NCBI RefSeq assembly: GCF_014898815.1
Contig: NW_026515408.1
Coordinates: 124,001-188,000 of the forward strand
Direction of reading: 5' to 3'
DNA: 64,000 bases
From: Panonychus citri
Lineage: Eukaryota; Arthropoda; Arachnida; Trombidiformes; Tetranychidae
The notes beneath the pieces are model-generated. The model saw only the letters and a program-made list of their open reading frames with translations. It made no database searches and was not told where the DNA came from. Below are positions 61,341 to 64,000 of the stretch, piece by piece (position 1 is the first letter of the stretch; every line of letters begins with the position of its first letter). The position numbers were made by a program, and so were the translations under genes.

Positions 61341-62640
61341 TCAACTATTGACTGGCACCGCCAGTTTGTGAGCCTTTAGTCCATGATATTCGAGACTTTT
61401 ACGATCGATGAATCCCTTTTTACAAATGGAACATTGAGTTTCTAATAAGAGAGAAAATGAGAAATAATCAGAGAATTGAGTATTAATTAGATTATGCAAG
61501 TTCTGAGATGAGAAACAATGAAAACTTAATGATACCTATTTCTTTAAATGCTTTACAGTGTCGTCCATGACTATTTAGTTTGTGGACACAGTTTTGCCTC
61601 CATTTGGCTGTGAAACTTTGACCACATGGACAATGCATGACCGAGTCCGTCCTTACTTTCTTCTTGTTGTGTTTCTTTGTGCTGTGGATATTAAGAGCTA
61701 CACAAGTCAAAAATGTCTTCTTACAGAGTTGACATTGCTCACCAATAGCTATTTAAAAAATGAAAAAGAAAGGGAAAGAAATTAATAACAGGGAAATTAA
61801 ATAGGATAGAAAAATAATTTACGTACTTTTTTCACTTGATTTGGTGCATATCTTTTGGTGTTCACTCCAATCAGTGATTGAATTCAAATATTCTCCGCAT
61901 TTACAGTTGAATACGTTTCTTTTCATGGATAGTAAGAGTTGAACACCTTCATCATCACTTTCTTCATGAGAACGAGTCATTCCATTATTGCTGCCGCTTG
62001 TGGTGTTTGTCATTCCAATTTTTGTCGATGTTGATGTAGACCCACCTGATAAATAATTTGATTGTACATTTGTTGTAGGAATATTGGTATCGTTTTCAAT
62101 CTCCATGTCCCTGAATGAGGTAGAATCTGCAGGTGACATGCTTGCAATTTGCGAAACAATGTCTTTATATTCACTCATTTTCAGCAGAATGTAGTTTTGT
62201 CCTCTGTGGTTTGTTGCCAACTGTAAATTTCTCAATTTTGCTTGTAACATTCTCTCTCTGATTGATAAATTATTAATAATCTTAAACTTTTCAGCTTTAT
62301 GAGGTATATTTGGTAAGTGTGTGGAAACAGGATCAGTTTGAATTGATATATCTCGAGTATCATGACATTTTTCATGTTTGATTTTTATAAGATGAGCATC
62401 AATTTCACGTATTGGATTAATCTGATATCTTATGGATACAGTTTTCTCTTCTAGCTCTTTTAAAATGTTATTCTCTCTCCTTAGAAGGTCAATGTTTTTC
62501 TTAATGTTTTTGATTGTCTCAATCAAATAATCTCGTTTTTGATGAATGTTACATGGGTTTTTGGTATTTGGGGTATGCCCCTTCCTCAGATCAATCATAG
62601 CTTGAGCTAAGCGCTCTTCAAGAGATAAATCTACTTCCAT
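61341..62640 (-). CDS. Zinc-finger protein with N-terminal coiled coil
   Basis: Three exons: 62640-61827, 61748-61536 and 61441-61341, giving 375 residues; phase 1 at both junctions. The N-terminal two thirds has a coiled coil at about residues 40-70 (IKKNIDLLRRENNILKELEE) and a disordered Ser/Thr/Asn stretch. Then come four Cys/His modules. The first (CKCGEYLNSITDWSEHQKIC) is C-x1-C-x12-H-x3-C. The second (Cys277, Cys280, His293, His298) and fourth (Cys346, Cys349, His362, His367) are classical C2H2 fingers, C-x2-C-x12-H-x4-H. The third (CPCGQSFTAKWRQ and onward to SHGRHC) again starts C-x1-C and ends H-x3-C. Binding of nucleic acid or protein is likely, but I recognise no named family. The start is the first ATG; the AGATGGCG element at 63038 is 400 bases upstream. 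Donors are GTACGT and GTATCA, both weak but phase-consistent. Confidence 0.8.
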
Positions 62641-64000
62641 GTTGCAAGGTAATCACACACTCCGAAAAAAAAATTGATACAAAAACAGAGGAGTGGAAAA
62701 GATGAATGGAAAGAGAGAAAAAGAGAAAGGGAAAGTGAAAGAGAAAGAAGAAAGAGAAAGACAAATATAGGAAGAAAAAGATGAAAGAAAAAAAAAGAAT
62801 TGAGAGAAGAACAAAGTGAAAAATAAATTGATACAATATATAAATAGATGATTTCACTTGTGATAAAAGTTCCAAGCAATAGTTTACACAAATTTTGATA
62901 AACAATTACGAAAAAAAATTAATTATTACAAATAAAAATAGAAAAATGATTAATTGTTCCAATAAAAACAAGTCCAGAACAAAGACAAAAATCTGAGTTT
63001 TTTTGTTTTCTTTTTGTTTTCTTTTTCTACTGAACCACAGATGGCGCTACTTTCGAAGATGCTCGATAAATAGCCTCATTGTTATTCTCACTGAAAACTT
63101 TCATTCTTAATCAATTTCTGAACGAAATTATTATTAGTTAATTGTTGTTAATTTCTAGTCTTTTCTTGGGTTAATTGGTAGCAATTTACTAGACATTTCC
63201 ATTAATTCCGACAATTAGCTCTTCCTGATTTTCTTTCAAATAACTTTTTTCATCATCGACTAATTTAATCAATTGATTGACGAAACGATTATTATTCAAT
63301 TGTTGTTACCATTTGATAACAATTTAATTATTTCACGAACAAAATTCAATGATCAACTTTGATGACCTTAACAATAAAATAATTTTGCCTTAGGTTAATC
63401 AAGTCGATCAACCGATGGTAAACTTTCAATTACGATTAAGCAAAAGTTAATCAAGGTCATTTCCGGGTTTCCTTTAATTAGTAAATTATTTATCGAGGAC
63501 AATTAATAACTATTATCAACATTTCTACCCTTTGTTAATTGTTGTTTCCAATTGGGAAACAATTAGTTTTCTTTGATTCTTATTTTGATTTGTTGCAGTT
63601 AATTGTTAATCATTATAATCAGTAAGTGATTAACTTTATTTCCTTGTTGATGAGACAATTAATCATATGATTTAATATGATTACATATTTTGACTTAGCA
63701 ATTAAGTTTAGTTACACTGACGGAAGTCACAATCAATTGTGTTTGGTTAATTTTCAAACGGTAATTTAGTAATTATAATTCATTGGAAACTTAAATCATC
63801 AATTGTAATCTTTAATCAAATCAATCCAACGATTAAAGATCAAGTTTTGGTCAATCAAAAAAAACAAACAATTTAACAAAATTGACCCAAAAGTTGATTG
63901 ATCATCCTGAAAAGGTTAATGGTCGAGTTGAAGAATCAAATCAGAATTAATTGTAAAGTTAATCTTATTTACCAAATTGATTGAATGATTATCGTTAATG
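62641..64000. other. Upstream region of the zinc-finger gene, to the window edge
   Basis: 62690-62800 is a GA-rich low-complexity stretch, probably 5' UTR of the minus-strand gene. An AGATGGCG element is at 63038-63050. From 63.1 kb to the end there is AT-rich DNA with no exon. Confidence 0.4.
63038..63050 (+). promoter_or_regulatory. AGATGGCGC element upstream of the zinc-finger gene
   Basis: The sequence is CAGATGGCGCTAC, the fullest match here to the YAGRKGGCGC part of the CTCF consensus, preceded by ACCA. It lies about 400 bases upstream of the minus-strand start codon at 62640. Confidence 0.45.

Noticed and set aside
62618..62905. Minus-strand Phe/Ser/Leu-rich frames just upstream of the zinc-finger gene
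   Set aside because: They come from a GA/CT low-complexity run that is better explained as 5' UTR.
1..64000. CRISPR arrays, insertion sequences, phage or viral genes, and intact transposon proteins
   Set aside because: No regularly spaced repeats, transposase, reverse transcriptase or viral motif was seen in either strand.

Overview
Eukaryotic nuclear DNA from an animal, most likely an arthropod. It is strongly AT-rich, has spliceosomal introns (GT...AG, many only 50-100 bases) and encodes animal-specific proteins: centralspindlin kinesin, SPSB3, OSGIN, TMEM185 and a Trio-type RhoGEF. The short introns mixed with a few very long ones, and the non-coding DNA built from words such as TTAATTGTT and TTGATTAA, would fit a trombidiform mite such as a spider mite. 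That assignment is inference, not proof. There is no sign of prokaryotic, viral or CRISPR sequence.

Layout, left to right. 0.6-2.4 kb: 5' part of a minus-strand GH18 chitinase-like gene, apparently with an N-terminal membrane anchor; the rest runs off the left edge. 2.7-13.8 kb: gene-poor AT-rich DNA with simple repeats. 13.8-32.4 kb (perhaps to 35.9 kb): one minus-strand RhoGEF gene related to the second GEF unit of Trio/Kalirin, with introns of 11.4 and 3.8 kb. 36.6-42.1 kb: a compact plus-strand pair, canonical poly(A) polymerase and the MKLP1/KIF23-type kinesin. 42.7-45.2 kb: SPSB3-like SPRY/SOCS-box gene (+). 48.3-49.7 kb: intronless OSGIN-like flavin monooxygenase (+). 52.2-53.5 kb: unrecognised four-exon minus-strand gene. 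55.4-57.7 kb: secreted M14 metallocarboxypeptidase (+). 58.6-60.1 kb: TMEM185 (+). 61.3-62.6 kb: zinc-finger/coiled-coil gene (-).

The genes do not form a pathway; this is an ordinary mix of housekeeping and signalling genes. I rebuilt the exon structures by eye from splice sites, reading phase and family similarity. In every model the phases close and the summed coding length is a multiple of three (the chitinase is partial, so only its one junction could be tested).

Most interesting non-coding signal: an AGATGGC(G/A) element recurs in intergenic DNA upstream of several genes, and two copies share an identical 24-base block. Other points are an imperfect inverted repeat carrying nuclear-receptor half-sites inside the chitinase intron, a possible in-frame alternative exon end in the carboxypeptidase, alternating C2H2/C2HC-like knuckles in the last gene, and the orphan gene at 52-53 kb.
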